From assembly GCF_000377645.1 (NCBI RefSeq), contig NZ_KB898478.1, forward strand, positions 1 to 64,000: a stretch of 64,000 bases of DNA, given 5' to 3'. Below the pieces are notes generated by a model. The model was not told the origin of the DNA, did not search any database, and saw only the letters and a program-made list of their open reading frames with translations. Position numbers and translations under genes: made by a program. How positions within the stretch are numbered: position 1 is the stretch's first letter; every line of letters starts with the position of its first letter. Shown here piece by piece: positions 9,042 to 16,746 of this stretch. Source of the stretch: Thiomonas sp. FB-6. GTDB lineage: Bacteria > Pseudomonadota > Gammaproteobacteria > Burkholderiales > Burkholderiaceae_C.

Positions 9042-10481
9042 TCAGGACAGGCCGCGCGCGCCGCCGAGCACCGCGACCGGGCGGAACACGGTCAGGCGCA
9101 GCGCCGGGTACAGCAGCAGGCACAGCACGAGGGTGGAGAAGAACTCGACCGGCACGTAGCGGTTAAGCACGTAGTGCGACAGCAGCACCGAGGCGACCAC
9201 CGTGCACACGCCGGCCCAATTCACGCTCTCGACGCGCTCGAAAGCATCGGCCCGGCCGGCTCCGACCAGGCGGCGCACGAGGAAATAATCCACCACGATC
9301 ACACCGGCGAAAGCCGTGGTCAGCACGCCGAGCATGGTGATCCAGGAATTCACCAGCGCCAGGATGCGCCCGTACAGCATCAGCAGTCCGATCACGTTGC
9401 CGAGGATGACGAAACTCAGCCGCCCGGGACGCCAGCCGAAGGCGTCGAACAGGTTGGACAGGGACAGCGAAGCGCTGTAGGTGTTGAGCACCTGCGCCTT
9501 GCTCTGGGCCAGCACCATGAGCAGCGCGCCCAGGGCTCCGCCGAACACGATGAAGGCGGCGGTGATGCTGTCGGGGCTGTGCAGCGCGGCCTGCGCCGCG
9601 GCCTGGCGGGTCATGCCGTCGGTGTGCATGTAGAAATCGATCAACGCCGGGATGCCCGCGTACATGATGATCCCGCCCAGCGAAAGCATGACGATGTCCA
9701 TCATCACGTTGCCGATCAGCGCGGCCACGCCGATGTCCCGCGAGCTGCGTGCGTAGCGCCCGAGATCGGCGTCCACCAGCGCCAGCGCGCCGGCCGAGCC
9801 GATGAGCACGTTGACGCAGAACACGAACTTGCCCATCGGCGTGGTCGCGCCCATGGCCTGCAGCGCCTGCGGCGGGAACTGCGAGCCGAAACCGAGCAGC
9901 TCCGCGCCCGGATGCGCGGCCGCGGACACCACGACGTAGGTGATGTAGGCCAGCACCGCGAGAAAGGCCACCAGGGTGATGGAGGACACGCGCGCAACCA
10001 GCGCGAAGCCGTAGGCCGTCAGCAGCACCCAGGCCAGCGACAGCAGGCCGTAGATGACGATACGGCTGGTCAAGGTGTCGGACAGGTGGAAATAGAACAG
10101 GAAGCCCTTGTACAGCAGGGCGTTCTCCAGCGCCAGGAAGCCGATGATCATGAAGGCGAAGATCAGCGAGGAGATGATCGAGCCCTGACGCCCGAAGCCG
10201 AAGTGGCGCGACATCACCGTGCTCGACAGTCCCGATCGGTGCGCCACATGGCCGCAGGCCCAGCCCAGCAGCGCGCCGACCACGGTGACGAACACTCCGG
10301 CGGCCAGCGCGATGCGGTAGCCGGCGACGAAGCAGACCAGCGCCCCCAGGAACAGCTGCACCAACGAGGTGACGATGCCGGCCGTGTTCCACGACAGCGC
10401 CAGCCAGCCCTGGCGCGCATGATCGGGGACGCGCTCGAGGGCATGGTCCTCGATCGCGGTACTCAGCTGCGTCTCGCTCAT
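9042..10481 (-). CDS. NCS1-family permease (CodB-like cytosine/purine type)
   Basis: 479-residue inner-membrane transporter with about twelve hydrophobic helices and the usual NCS1 N-terminus: a short acidic cytosolic tail ending in DHALERVPDHARQGW before helix 1, then a glycine-rich helix (LFLGALVCFVAGYR) and the GWACGHVAHRSGLSS loop. NCS1 proteins import nucleobases, allantoin, hydantoins and related N-heterocycles with sodium or protons. The VOC gene lies downstream and an MFS gene is divergent, sharing a 313-base upstream region with direct repeats. The substrate is unknown; an N-heterocycle would fit the indolic theme of the window, but that is inference. Confidence 0.88.
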   Translation of the reverse strand: MSETQLSTAIEDHALERVPDHARQGWLALSWNTAGIVTSLVQLFLGALVCFVAGYRIALAAGVFVTVVGALLGWACGHVAHRSGLSSTVMSRHFGFGRQGSIISSLIFAFMIIGFLALENALLYKGFLFYFHLSDTLTSRIVIYGLLSLAWVLLTAYGFALVARVSSITLVAFLAVLAYITYVVVSAAAHPGAELLGFGSQFPPQALQAMGATTPMGKFVFCVNVLIGSAGALALVDADLGRYARSSRDIGVAALIGNVMMDIVMLSLGGIIMYAGIPALIDFYMHTDGMTRQAAAQAALHSPDSITAAFIVFGGALGALLMVLAQSKAQVLNTYSASLSLSNLFDAFGWRPGRLSFVILGNVIGLLMLYGRILALVNSWITMLGVLTTAFAGVIVVDYFLVRRLVGAGRADAFERVESVNWAGVCTVVASVLLSHYVLNRYVPVEFFSTLVLCLLLYPALRLTVFRPVAVLGGARGLS

Positions 10482-10794
10482 GCCACGTCTCCTTGCTCGT
10501 CGTTGTATCGAGGCATTGTGGGCAGCGCGCGCGCGGCCGGTCTAGCCAGTTCGCGCAGGAGCCCAGCCGATTCGCGCATAGCCGGGGGCACGGCCGACAC
10601 GCCGGATCGGGGTCCTCCCTGAGCCTTGCCGGAACTGGACAAGCAGCCGGGCCCGCGGGCCGAAGCTGGATAGAAATCCCCGCGCAGCGCTCCAAGAATG
10701 GCCGCCAACCCGGTCCGCAGAGTCGGTCGGGCCATCCGGTCGGCCGCGGCGCCGATTCCCCTTCGCGCAGCATCATCCTCCCAGAGGTCCGCGC
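10482..10794. other. Divergent intergenic region between NCS1 permease and MFS genes
   Basis: 313 bases with no credible gene. It holds a pair of direct repeats 21 bases apart (10545-10578, listed separately) and a second, weaker pair AACTGGACA (10633-10641) and AGCTGGATA (10664-10672), 31 bases apart, flanking the perfect palindrome GGCCCGCGGGCC (10650-10661). Spacings of two and three helical turns suit regulators of the AraC type. No strong sigma-70 hexamers are evident. Confidence 0.5.
10545..10578. promoter_or_regulatory. Direct-repeat operator candidate (AraC-type spacing)
   Basis: GCCAGTTCGCGCA (10545-10557) and GCCGATTCGCGCA (10566-10578) match at 11 of 13 positions and are 21 bases apart, two helical turns. 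AraC-family activators commonly bind such tandem half sites. A related 12-mer, CCGATTTACGCA, occurs at 24092-24103 in front of the second AraC gene and the FAD oxidoreductase gene. The regulator is not proven. Confidence 0.4.
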
Positions 10795-12027
10795 ATGAAC
10801 ACCATCGATCCGAGCGTCCTCGTCCCGCCCCGGGTGCGCACCTGGCAATCCTTCGCCCTGCTGATGGCCGTGCTCGGCGAGGTGTTCCTCGCGGGCGACT
10901 GGTACGGTTTCGCGGCCGTGATGCCGCTGGTGTCCAGGACCCTCGCGCTGAGCCCGGCGCAGGCGGGCTTCGCGCAAGGGGCCTTCGCCATCACCTATGC
11001 CGTGGGCATGGTGCTGTGGTCGCCGCTGGGGCGGCGCATGTCGGCGCGCTCGCTGTTCGCCATCGGCCTGGTCGGCTCCGGCCTGGGCATGATGCTGCAG
11101 GGCCAGGCGCACGACTACGGCACCCTGCTCGCGCTGCGCTTCGTCATCGGCTTTTTCGATGCCGCGGTGTGGGTCGGCACCATGAAGCTGATCGTCGGCT
11201 GGTATCCCAAGAAGCACCACGGTGCGACCATGGGCGCGCTGCTGGCCGCCTTCAGCCTGGCCATCACCCTGGACTTCGCGGTCGGCGTGCCCATGTCCAC
11301 CCACTACGGCTGGCAGGAATTCTTCCGCTGGCTGGGCGCGGCCACCGTGGCCTGCGGGCTGCTCGGCGCCGCCACGCTGAAGGGCGGCCCCCGTGACCTG
11401 GGCCACAAGGACTTCCAGTGGGACCTGGCGCCCGCGCACGCCGCCGCGCAGGCCTCGACCTGGTCGGTGCTGCGCAGCAAGTGGGTGTACGTCGGCGCGG
11501 CGGCGATCTTCGGGGACCTGTTCGCCATCTCGGCCGTATCCACCTGGGTGGTTCCGCTGTACATCGAGGTGCAGAAGATGCCGGTTCCGCTCGCGGCGGT
11601 GGTGGGCTCGGTGATGGGTCTGTCGCAGGTGGCGGTTCTGCTGGTCGGCGGCTGGCTGGCCGACCGCGTGCCCCGCACCGCCCTGCTCAAGATCGGCGCC
11701 CTGCTAGCCATGCTGTCCGCCCTGGGCTTCACCGTCGCGGCGAGCACGCAACTGGCCTGGGGCGCGATGCTCGCGCTGGCGGCCTTCAGCGGCATCGTCG
11801 TGCTCAGCGGCGGGGCGATCTTCAGCCTGGTGAGCGAGGCCTACGGCGAGACCCTGGCACCCACGGCCATCGGCTTCGCCGAACTCGGCGGCATCGCCTC
11901 CAGCTTCGTGGCGCCGGCGCTGATGGGCCTGATCATCGGGGCCACCCACTCCTTCGCCTCGGCGTTCGGCGCCTTCGCGGCGGTGGAGGCCGCGGTGCTG
12001 GTGGTGCTGCTGGCGATCGCCCGCTGA
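10795..12027 (+). CDS. MFS transporter
   Basis: 410-residue major facilitator protein with twelve predicted hydrophobic helices in two six-helix halves, separated by a cytosolic loop around residues 195-225. The loop after helix 2 (SPLGRRMSARS) resembles the MFS signature A motif, and a matching loop in the second half (GGWLADRVPRTALLK) is clear. MFS proteins exchange small solutes with protons across the inner membrane; the substrate is unknown. It is the first gene of a plus-strand run with the isochorismatase-like protein, an SDR and Rieske pair 1, so it probably imports the aromatic acid processed by that run. It is divergent from the NCS1 permease gene. Confidence 0.88.
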   Translation: MNTIDPSVLVPPRVRTWQSFALLMAVLGEVFLAGDWYGFAAVMPLVSRTLALSPAQAGFAQGAFAITYAVGMVLWSPLGRRMSARSLFAIGLVGSGLGMMLQGQAHDYGTLLALRFVIGFFDAAVWVGTMKLIVGWYPKKHHGATMGALLAAFSLAITLDFAVGVPMSTHYGWQEFFRWLGAATVACGLLGAATLKGGPRDLGHKDFQWDLAPAHAAAQASTWSVLRSKWVYVGAAAIFGDLFAISAVSTWVVPLYIEVQKMPVPLAAVVGSVMGLSQVAVLLVGGWLADRVPRTALLKIGALLAMLSALGFTVAASTQLAWGAMLALAAFSGIVVLSGGAIFSLVSEAYGETLAPTAIGFAELGGIASSFVAPALMGLIIGATHSFASAFGAFAAVEAAVLVVLLAIAR

Positions 12028-12061
12028 TGCGAGGCGTGCGCCGAACCACCGGAGCCGCTCG

Positions 12062-12697
12062 ATGAACCTTGCCCTGCTGACCCGCCGCGGCACCGCCGTG
12101 CTGGCGCTGCACTACCAGAACGAGGTGCTGCACGAGGATGGTCGCATCCGCGTCGGCCTGGCGCCCGGGGATCCGCGCCGCGCCGCGGTGATCGCCGGCG
12201 CCGCGCGCATGCTGGCCTGGGGGCGAGCGCACGGACTGCCCTTGGTGTTCGTGCGCATCGCCTTCCGCCCCGGGCACGTGGACGTGATCCGCAACTGCAA
12301 GGTGTTTCGCGACGTGGTGCGCCTGGATGCCGCGGTCGACGGCACCTGGGGCGCGGAATTCCTGCCGGCGCTGGCCCCGCGCGCGCAGGGTCCGAGGGAA
12401 TTCACCATCACCCACCAACGGGTCGGCGCCTTTCACGGCACGCCCTTGCGCGACCTGCTCGACGCGCTGAAGGTGCGGCGCCTGGTGGTGGGAGGCGTGT
12501 CCACCCATTCGGTGGTGGCCACCAGCGTGGCTGCCGCGGCGGACGCCGGCTATGAAGTCGCCGTGGTAGCCGACGCCTGCGCCAGCGCCGACCCTGGGCT
12601 GCACGACTACGCGCTGCGCAGCATGGAACTGGTGGCCGAGGTGTGCAGCATGGATCAACTGGAGGGCCTGCCCGCGGCAGGCGAAGGACATGACTAG
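12062..12697 (+). CDS. Isochorismatase-fold protein with altered catalytic triad
   Basis: 211 residues with the isochorismatase-like (cysteine hydrolase) fold: central beta strands, the AFHGTPL motif near residue 123 and GGVSTHSVVATS near 144. In amidases of this family an Asp, Lys and Cys form the triad. Here the aligned positions are His17 (LALHYQNE instead of the DxQN signature), His118 (ITHQRVGAF) and Val151 (GVSTHSVV). All three are therefore changed and ordinary amide hydrolysis is unlikely. True isochorismatases also lack the Cys but keep the Asp, so that activity is not supported either. It lies 34 bases after the MFS gene and overlaps the following SDR. It could be a binding protein or use other chemistry. 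Confidence 0.8.
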   Translation: MNLALLTRRGTAVLALHYQNEVLHEDGRIRVGLAPGDPRRAAVIAGAARMLAWGRAHGLPLVFVRIAFRPGHVDVIRNCKVFRDVVRLDAAVDGTWGAEFLPALAPRAQGPREFTITHQRVGAFHGTPLRDLLDALKVRRLVVGGVSTHSVVATSVAAAADAGYEVAVVADACASADPGLHDYALRSMELVAEVCSMDQLEGLPAAGEGHD

Positions 12698-13613
12698 GGA
12701 CCCGGACGACGAGGCGCCGGCGCCGTCGCAACCATCGCCGCCGCCACCGTCGCCCGGCACGGCTCCGGCCCCCGGGGCGGCCGGGCGCGCCCGCTTCGAC
12801 TATGCCGGCGCCGTCACCCTGGTGACCGGCGGCGCCACCAGCCTGGGCGCCGCCATCGCCCAGGCGCTGCACGCCGCCGGCGCCGCAGTGTGGATCGCCG
12901 ACGTGGACGAAGCCGCGGGCGACGCGCTGGCCGACACCTTGAACGCCCGCCGCGCCTCGAGCGCCTGGTTCCACGCCACCGACGTGGCCGACGACGCCAG
13001 CATCGCCGGCTGCATGCGGCGCATCGCCGCCACCCACGGGCGCCTGGACCTGCTGGTGAACAACGCGGTGGTCTACCTGGACTCCGGCATCGCCTCGCCG
13101 CGCGAGACCTGGATGCGCGCGCTGGGGGTGAATCTGGTGGGCGGCGCGCGGGTGCTGGCGTCGGCGCTGGAGCTGCTGGAGACCTCCGCCACGCCCGCGG
13201 TGGTGAACCTGTCCAGCGTGGCCGGCAAGTTCGGCCAGCGCGGACGCGCGGTCTACCCCGCCTGCAAGGCGGCGATCCTGCAGCTCACGCGCAGCCAGGC
13301 GGTGGATCTGGCGTCCCGGGGCATCCGGGTCAACGCCATCACGCCCGGCTGGACCTGGTCCACCGCGCTGGCGCGCCAGGCCGGCGGCGACCGCGCCCGC
13401 GCCGACGCCGTGGGCGCGAGGCTGCATCCGCTGGGCCGCGTGGGCGACCTGGCCGACGTGGCCCGCGCCGTGTTGTTCCTGGGCTCCGACGCGGCCGGCT
13501 TCATCACCGGAATCGACCTGCCGGTGGACGGAGGCTTCTCCGCCCTCGGGCCCGACCAGGGGCGAGCACCCGCGCAATGGTGGAGCCCGGAGCCACAGGC
13601 CGACGAGACCTGA
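12690..13613 (+). CDS. Short-chain dehydrogenase/reductase (SDR), with Pro-rich N-terminal extension
   Basis: 307-residue NAD(P)-dependent oxidoreductase of the classical SDR type. The Rossmann motif TGGATSLGAAIA lies near residue 46, NNAVV near 121, a catalytic Ser in NLSSVAG near 172 and the YPACK (Y-x3-K) motif near 189, so the active site is complete. About 30 residues rich in proline and alanine precede the fold, longer than usual; the true start may be further in, but no better start codon with a ribosome-binding site was found. The ATG at 12690 overlaps the end of the isochorismatase-like gene by 8 bases. It precedes Rieske pair 1, so dehydrogenation of a cis-diol or hydroxylated ring product is a reasonable guess. 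Confidence 0.85.
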   Translation: MTRDPDDEAPAPSQPSPPPPSPGTAPAPGAAGRARFDYAGAVTLVTGGATSLGAAIAQALHAAGAAVWIADVDEAAGDALADTLNARRASSAWFHATDVADDASIAGCMRRIAATHGRLDLLVNNAVVYLDSGIASPRETWMRALGVNLVGGARVLASALELLETSATPAVVNLSSVAGKFGQRGRAVYPACKAAILQLTRSQAVDLASRGIRVNAITPGWTWSTALARQAGGDRARADAVGARLHPLGRVGDLADVARAVLFLGSDAAGFITGIDLPVDGGFSALGPDQGRAPAQWWSPEPQADET

Positions 13614-13632
13614 TTCCACAGGAGAGATGCAG

Positions 13633-14982
13633 ATGAACCTCGATCCCATCGCGCTGCAGGACATGGTGCGCCCGGACAGCGTGCACAAGTCGGTCTACAC
13701 CGATCCCGACGTCTTCCAACTGGAGATGCGGCGCATCTACGGCCGCGCCTGGATCTACGTGGGCCACGAAAGCCAGGTGCCGCGGCCCGGCGACTTCGCC
13801 ACCACGCGCCTGGGCGACCAGGACGTGGTGCTGGTGCGCGGCGCCGACGGCCGCGTGCACGTGGTGTACAACCGCTGCCCGCACAAGGGCGCGAAGATCG
13901 TGCCCGACGGCTGCGGAAACGTGGGCAAGTTCTTCCGCTGCCCCTACCACGCCTGGACCTTCCGGCTCGACGGCAGCCATCTCGCCGCGCCGCTCAAGCA
14001 GGGGCTGGAGGGCACGTCCTTCTGCGCCACCAGCCCGGAGTTCTCCATGACCCCGCTGGCCCGGGTAGAGTCCTACCGCGGCTTCGTGTTCGCCAGCCAG
14101 GCCGCCTCGGGCCCGGAGTTGCGCGAGTTCCTGGGCGGAGCGATCAGCTCGCTGGACAATTTCTGCGACCGCTCGCCGCAGGGCGAGGTGGAGGTCGCCG
14201 GGGGAACGTTCCGGGTGCTGCAGCGCTCCAACTGGAAGGTGTTCTACGAGAACCTGCACGACACCATGCACGCGCGGGTCACCCACCAGTCCTCGGTGGA
14301 CGCCGCCCGCGAGGAATGCGAGGCGCTGGGCGAGCGCCCCTTCGAGCTGCTGATCATGGACGGCAACGGCGAGCCTTACGAGTTCTGGGAAAAGCTCGAA
14401 CTGCGCGCCTATCCCTTCGGCCACGGCTACATGGAAGGCATTTTCGACCCCTCGGCGGCCACGCGCGACCCGGTTTCGAAGGCCCACTTCGAGGCCCTGG
14501 CCGCCGTGCACGGCGAACCGCGCGCACGCGAGATCCTCGGCATGAACCGGCACAACACCGTGCTCTACGGCAGCGGCTCGCCGCACACCGTGTTCCAGCA
14601 GTTCCGCGTCATCCGCCCCCTGGCGGTGGACCGCACGCTGGTGGAGATCCAGCTGTTCCGGCTCAAGGGCGCGCCGGACGCCGTGTTCGAGCGCGCGCTG
14701 ACCTACGCCAACCTGATCAACTCGCCCTCGTCGAACGTGATGCCCGACGACGTCGAGGTGTATGCCCGCTGCCAGCAGGGCAACGCCACGCGCGGCGGCG
14801 AATGGGTCAGCATGCACCGCTACCACGGGCGCGATCGCGCCCTGCCCGACGGCATGGTGTCGACCAACGGCACCAGCGAACTGCCGATGCGCAATCAATT
14901 CGCCGCCTGGCGGCAGTTCATGCTGGATCCCGAGGACACCCTTCGCGCGGACAACCAGGAGTTGCGCCATGAAGCTGCTTGA
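13633..14982 (+). CDS. Rieske aromatic-ring oxygenase, alpha subunit (pair 1)
   Basis: 449-residue terminal oxygenase subunit. The [2Fe-2S] Rieske ligands are Cys82, His84 (RCPHKGAK) and Cys103, His106 (CPYHAWTF). The mononuclear iron site is His213 and His218 with the bridging Asp210 (LHDTMHARVTH). These enzymes insert O2 into aromatic rings using electrons from a reductase. The ATG at 13633 has AGGAGA at a good distance; the in-frame ATG at 13627 is too close to it. The beta subunit gene overlaps the 3' end. No reductase gene lies beside this pair; the only one in the window is at 52220-53194. The substrate is unknown; SDR, isochorismatase-like and AraC neighbours suggest an aromatic or indolic acid. 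Confidence 0.93.
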   Translation: MNLDPIALQDMVRPDSVHKSVYTDPDVFQLEMRRIYGRAWIYVGHESQVPRPGDFATTRLGDQDVVLVRGADGRVHVVYNRCPHKGAKIVPDGCGNVGKFFRCPYHAWTFRLDGSHLAAPLKQGLEGTSFCATSPEFSMTPLARVESYRGFVFASQAASGPELREFLGGAISSLDNFCDRSPQGEVEVAGGTFRVLQRSNWKVFYENLHDTMHARVTHQSSVDAAREECEALGERPFELLIMDGNGEPYEFWEKLELRAYPFGHGYMEGIFDPSAATRDPVSKAHFEALAAVHGEPRAREILGMNRHNTVLYGSGSPHTVFQQFRVIRPLAVDRTLVEIQLFRLKGAPDAVFERALTYANLINSPSSNVMPDDVEVYARCQQGNATRGGEWVSMHRYHGRDRALPDGMVSTNGTSELPMRNQFAAWRQFMLDPEDTLRADNQELRHEAA

Positions 14983-15505
14983 CCGAAGCTTCGACGTCGA
15001 GCTCCGCCCCGCCTCGGGCTCCAGGCTTTCGTCCGAGGCGCTGCGCTCGGTCGAGCAGTTCCTGTACCACGAGGTGGCGCTGCTCGACGACCGCGAGCTC
15101 GATGCCTGGCTGGATCTGTGGGCCGAGGACGGGCGCTACTGGATTCCGCGCTTCGAGGGCCAGGCCGACCCTTTCGGCCAGATCTCGCTGTGCTGGGAGG
15201 ACCACATGCTTCGCCACACGCGGGTACGACGCCTGGCCAACCCGCGCAACTGGTCCCAGCAGCCCCCGGCGCGCTGCTCCCACCTGGTGGGCAACGTCAG
15301 CGTGCGGGGGCTGGATGCCGAGGGCTGCCTGATCGTGCGTTCGAGCCTGCTCTACACCGAATGGCGCCTGGAGCAGCGCCAGTTCGCTGCCACCGTGCAC
15401 CACAAGCTGCAGGCGCAGCAGGACGGCGCCTGGCGCATGCGCCTCAAACGCGTGGACCTGGTGAACTGCGACGCCATGCTGGGCAACCTGGAACTGTTCC
15501 TCTGA
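14969..15505 (+). CDS. Rieske aromatic-ring oxygenase, beta subunit (pair 1)
   Basis: 178-residue small subunit with the cystatin-like cone fold of ring-hydroxylating dioxygenase beta chains: an N-terminal helix EQFLYHEVALLDDRELDAWL, the segment WAEDGRYWIPRF, the conserved NWSQQPPARCSHLVGNV and a C-terminal KRVDLVNCDAMLGNLELFL typical of these chains. It is structural and stabilises the alpha trimer. The ATG at 14969 lies inside the alpha gene, with AGGAG 8 bases upstream, which suggests translational coupling. Confidence 0.92.
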   Translation: MKLLDRSFDVELRPASGSRLSSEALRSVEQFLYHEVALLDDRELDAWLDLWAEDGRYWIPRFEGQADPFGQISLCWEDHMLRHTRVRRLANPRNWSQQPPARCSHLVGNVSVRGLDAEGCLIVRSSLLYTEWRLEQRQFAATVHHKLQAQQDGAWRMRLKRVDLVNCDAMLGNLELFL

Positions 15506-15540
15506 GCCTTGGCGCACCACGCCGGTGCCTGGCACGTTCC

Positions 15541-15600
15541 ATGCTCCTAGCGCAAATACCTAATTGCGTCGGGACGATCCCTGAAGTATTTTAGATATAA
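15541..15600 (+). promoter_or_regulatory. AT-rich promoter-like segment upstream of AraC gene
   Basis: In strongly GC-rich surroundings this stretch is AT-rich, with TATTTTAGATATAAAGG near 15587-15603, which offers a plausible -10 element. A short inverted repeat, CGCAA-N8-TTGCG (15551-15568), lies upstream. It sits between Rieske pair 1 and the AraC gene, so it probably drives the regulator. Inferred from composition and position. Confidence 0.4.
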
Positions 15601-15605
15601 AGGAA

Positions 15606-15628
15606 TCGGCGGACGTCGCGTCCGCCGA
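15606..15628. repeat. Perfect 10-bp inverted repeat in the AraC gene leader
   Basis: TCGGCGGACG-TCG-CGTCCGCCGA is a perfect 10-base stem with a 3-base loop, placed just after an AT-rich promoter-like segment and 38 bases before the AraC start codon. No T-run follows, so it is not a typical terminator. It could be an operator for autoregulation or an mRNA hairpin in the leader. Confidence 0.5.
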
Positions 15629-15665
15629 GACAGGGTTCTCGTCGGACGGATTGCCGGAGCAGCGG

Positions 15666-16730
15666 ATGGATGGGTGCGTGCGTGCGGTCGGCCGCGGGGC
15701 CGGCGTCGTGGATGCGTCGAGGATGTACGGACACCCAGTGTTCCGTTGCTCCGACCTGCGCGCCTCGCAGCCCTACCTGCGCCAGGCCATCACCGAGCAT
15801 GAACTGCGCTGGGGCGGCGGCGAGGTCGATGTGGCCCTGTTCGCCATGCAGGCGCGGCAGCTTCGCCTGCTGCTGCTGCGCTACGGCCCCGAGGTGGAGG
15901 TCGAACCGCTGCATTTCGACGACTTCTCCCTGTTGCAGGTCCCGCTGCGCGGCGAGACCGAGATCGATTGCGACGGCCACCGCCAGCGCCTCGTACCCGG
16001 GCAGTCGGCCCTGGTGTGCCCGCGCAAGCGCCTGCGCGTGCTGTGGAGCCGCGGCTGCGAGCAGTTGATCATCCGCGTGCCCAACGCGCTGATGCGCCAC
16101 GCCGCCGCGGGCGCCGGAGCCTGGGCGGGACAGGCTTGCGCGGCGGCCGACATGCCGGCGCCGCTGACCCTGGTCGACGGCGCTTCGTCGCGCACCTGGA
16201 ACGCCCTGCTCGGCTCGATCATCGACGTCGCGGCGGACCGCGGAACCCCCGCCGAGGCCCACCCCGCCTGGCAGGATTACCACGAACTGGGCATGGCGGT
16301 GTTCCTGCATACTCTGCGCAGCGGCGACGACCGCAGGGGCAGCGCGCCGCCGCACCCGGCGTGCGCCCCCCTGCCCCTGGGCGGCGGCTGCGCGCGCGGC
16401 GACCTGGCGCCGGCGGTGGAGCGCTATGTGCGTGCCCGCATCTGCGCCCCCATCGCACTGGAAGACCTGGCGCGCGCCGCGGGCGTGAGCCCGCGTACCC
16501 TGCATCTGCACTGGAAACGCCAGTACGGGGTCGGCCCCATGGCCTGGCTGCGCAACCTGCGCCTGGACATCGCGCGCCAGCGCCTGCGCGGCCTCGGCGA
16601 CGCCTCCATCACCGACGTGGCGCTGGAATGCGGCTTCGGCCACCTGGGGCGCTTCTCGGCCTATTACCGCGAACGCTTCGGCGAACTGCCGCGCGAGACC
16701 GCGGCCGGCCGGGTCCGGCGGGCCGCCTGA
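15666..16730 (+). CDS. AraC-family transcriptional regulator 1
   Basis: 354-residue regulator. The N-terminal part (about 25-210) is the AraC_binding_2-type effector domain seen in regulators of aromatic catabolism (SLLQVPLRGETEIDCDG, LVPGQSALVCPR). The C-terminal part (about 245-345) has two helix-turn-helix motifs: ALEDLARAAGVSPRTLHLHW and ASITDVALECGFGHLGRFSA. The ATG at 15666 is preceded by GGAG at good spacing; an upstream TTG at 15651 is also in frame. It directly follows Rieske pair 1 on the same strand and faces the convergent iorAB genes, so it probably activates one or both. Possible target repeats lie at 10545-10578. Confidence 0.9.
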   Translation: MDGCVRAVGRGAGVVDASRMYGHPVFRCSDLRASQPYLRQAITEHELRWGGGEVDVALFAMQARQLRLLLLRYGPEVEVEPLHFDDFSLLQVPLRGETEIDCDGHRQRLVPGQSALVCPRKRLRVLWSRGCEQLIIRVPNALMRHAAAGAGAWAGQACAAADMPAPLTLVDGASSRTWNALLGSIIDVAADRGTPAEAHPAWQDYHELGMAVFLHTLRSGDDRRGSAPPHPACAPLPLGGGCARGDLAPAVERYVRARICAPIALEDLARAAGVSPRTLHLHWKRQYGVGPMAWLRNLRLDIARQRLRGLGDASITDVALECGFGHLGRFSAYYRERFGELPRETAAGRVRRAA

Positions 16731-16746
16731 GCTGGCGGCACCGGGC

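Noticed and set aside
10650-10661. Perfect 12-base palindrome GGCCCGCGGGCC considered as an operator
   Set aside because: Made only of G and C in 70% GC DNA, so it is likely by chance; recorded only as part of the intergenic description.
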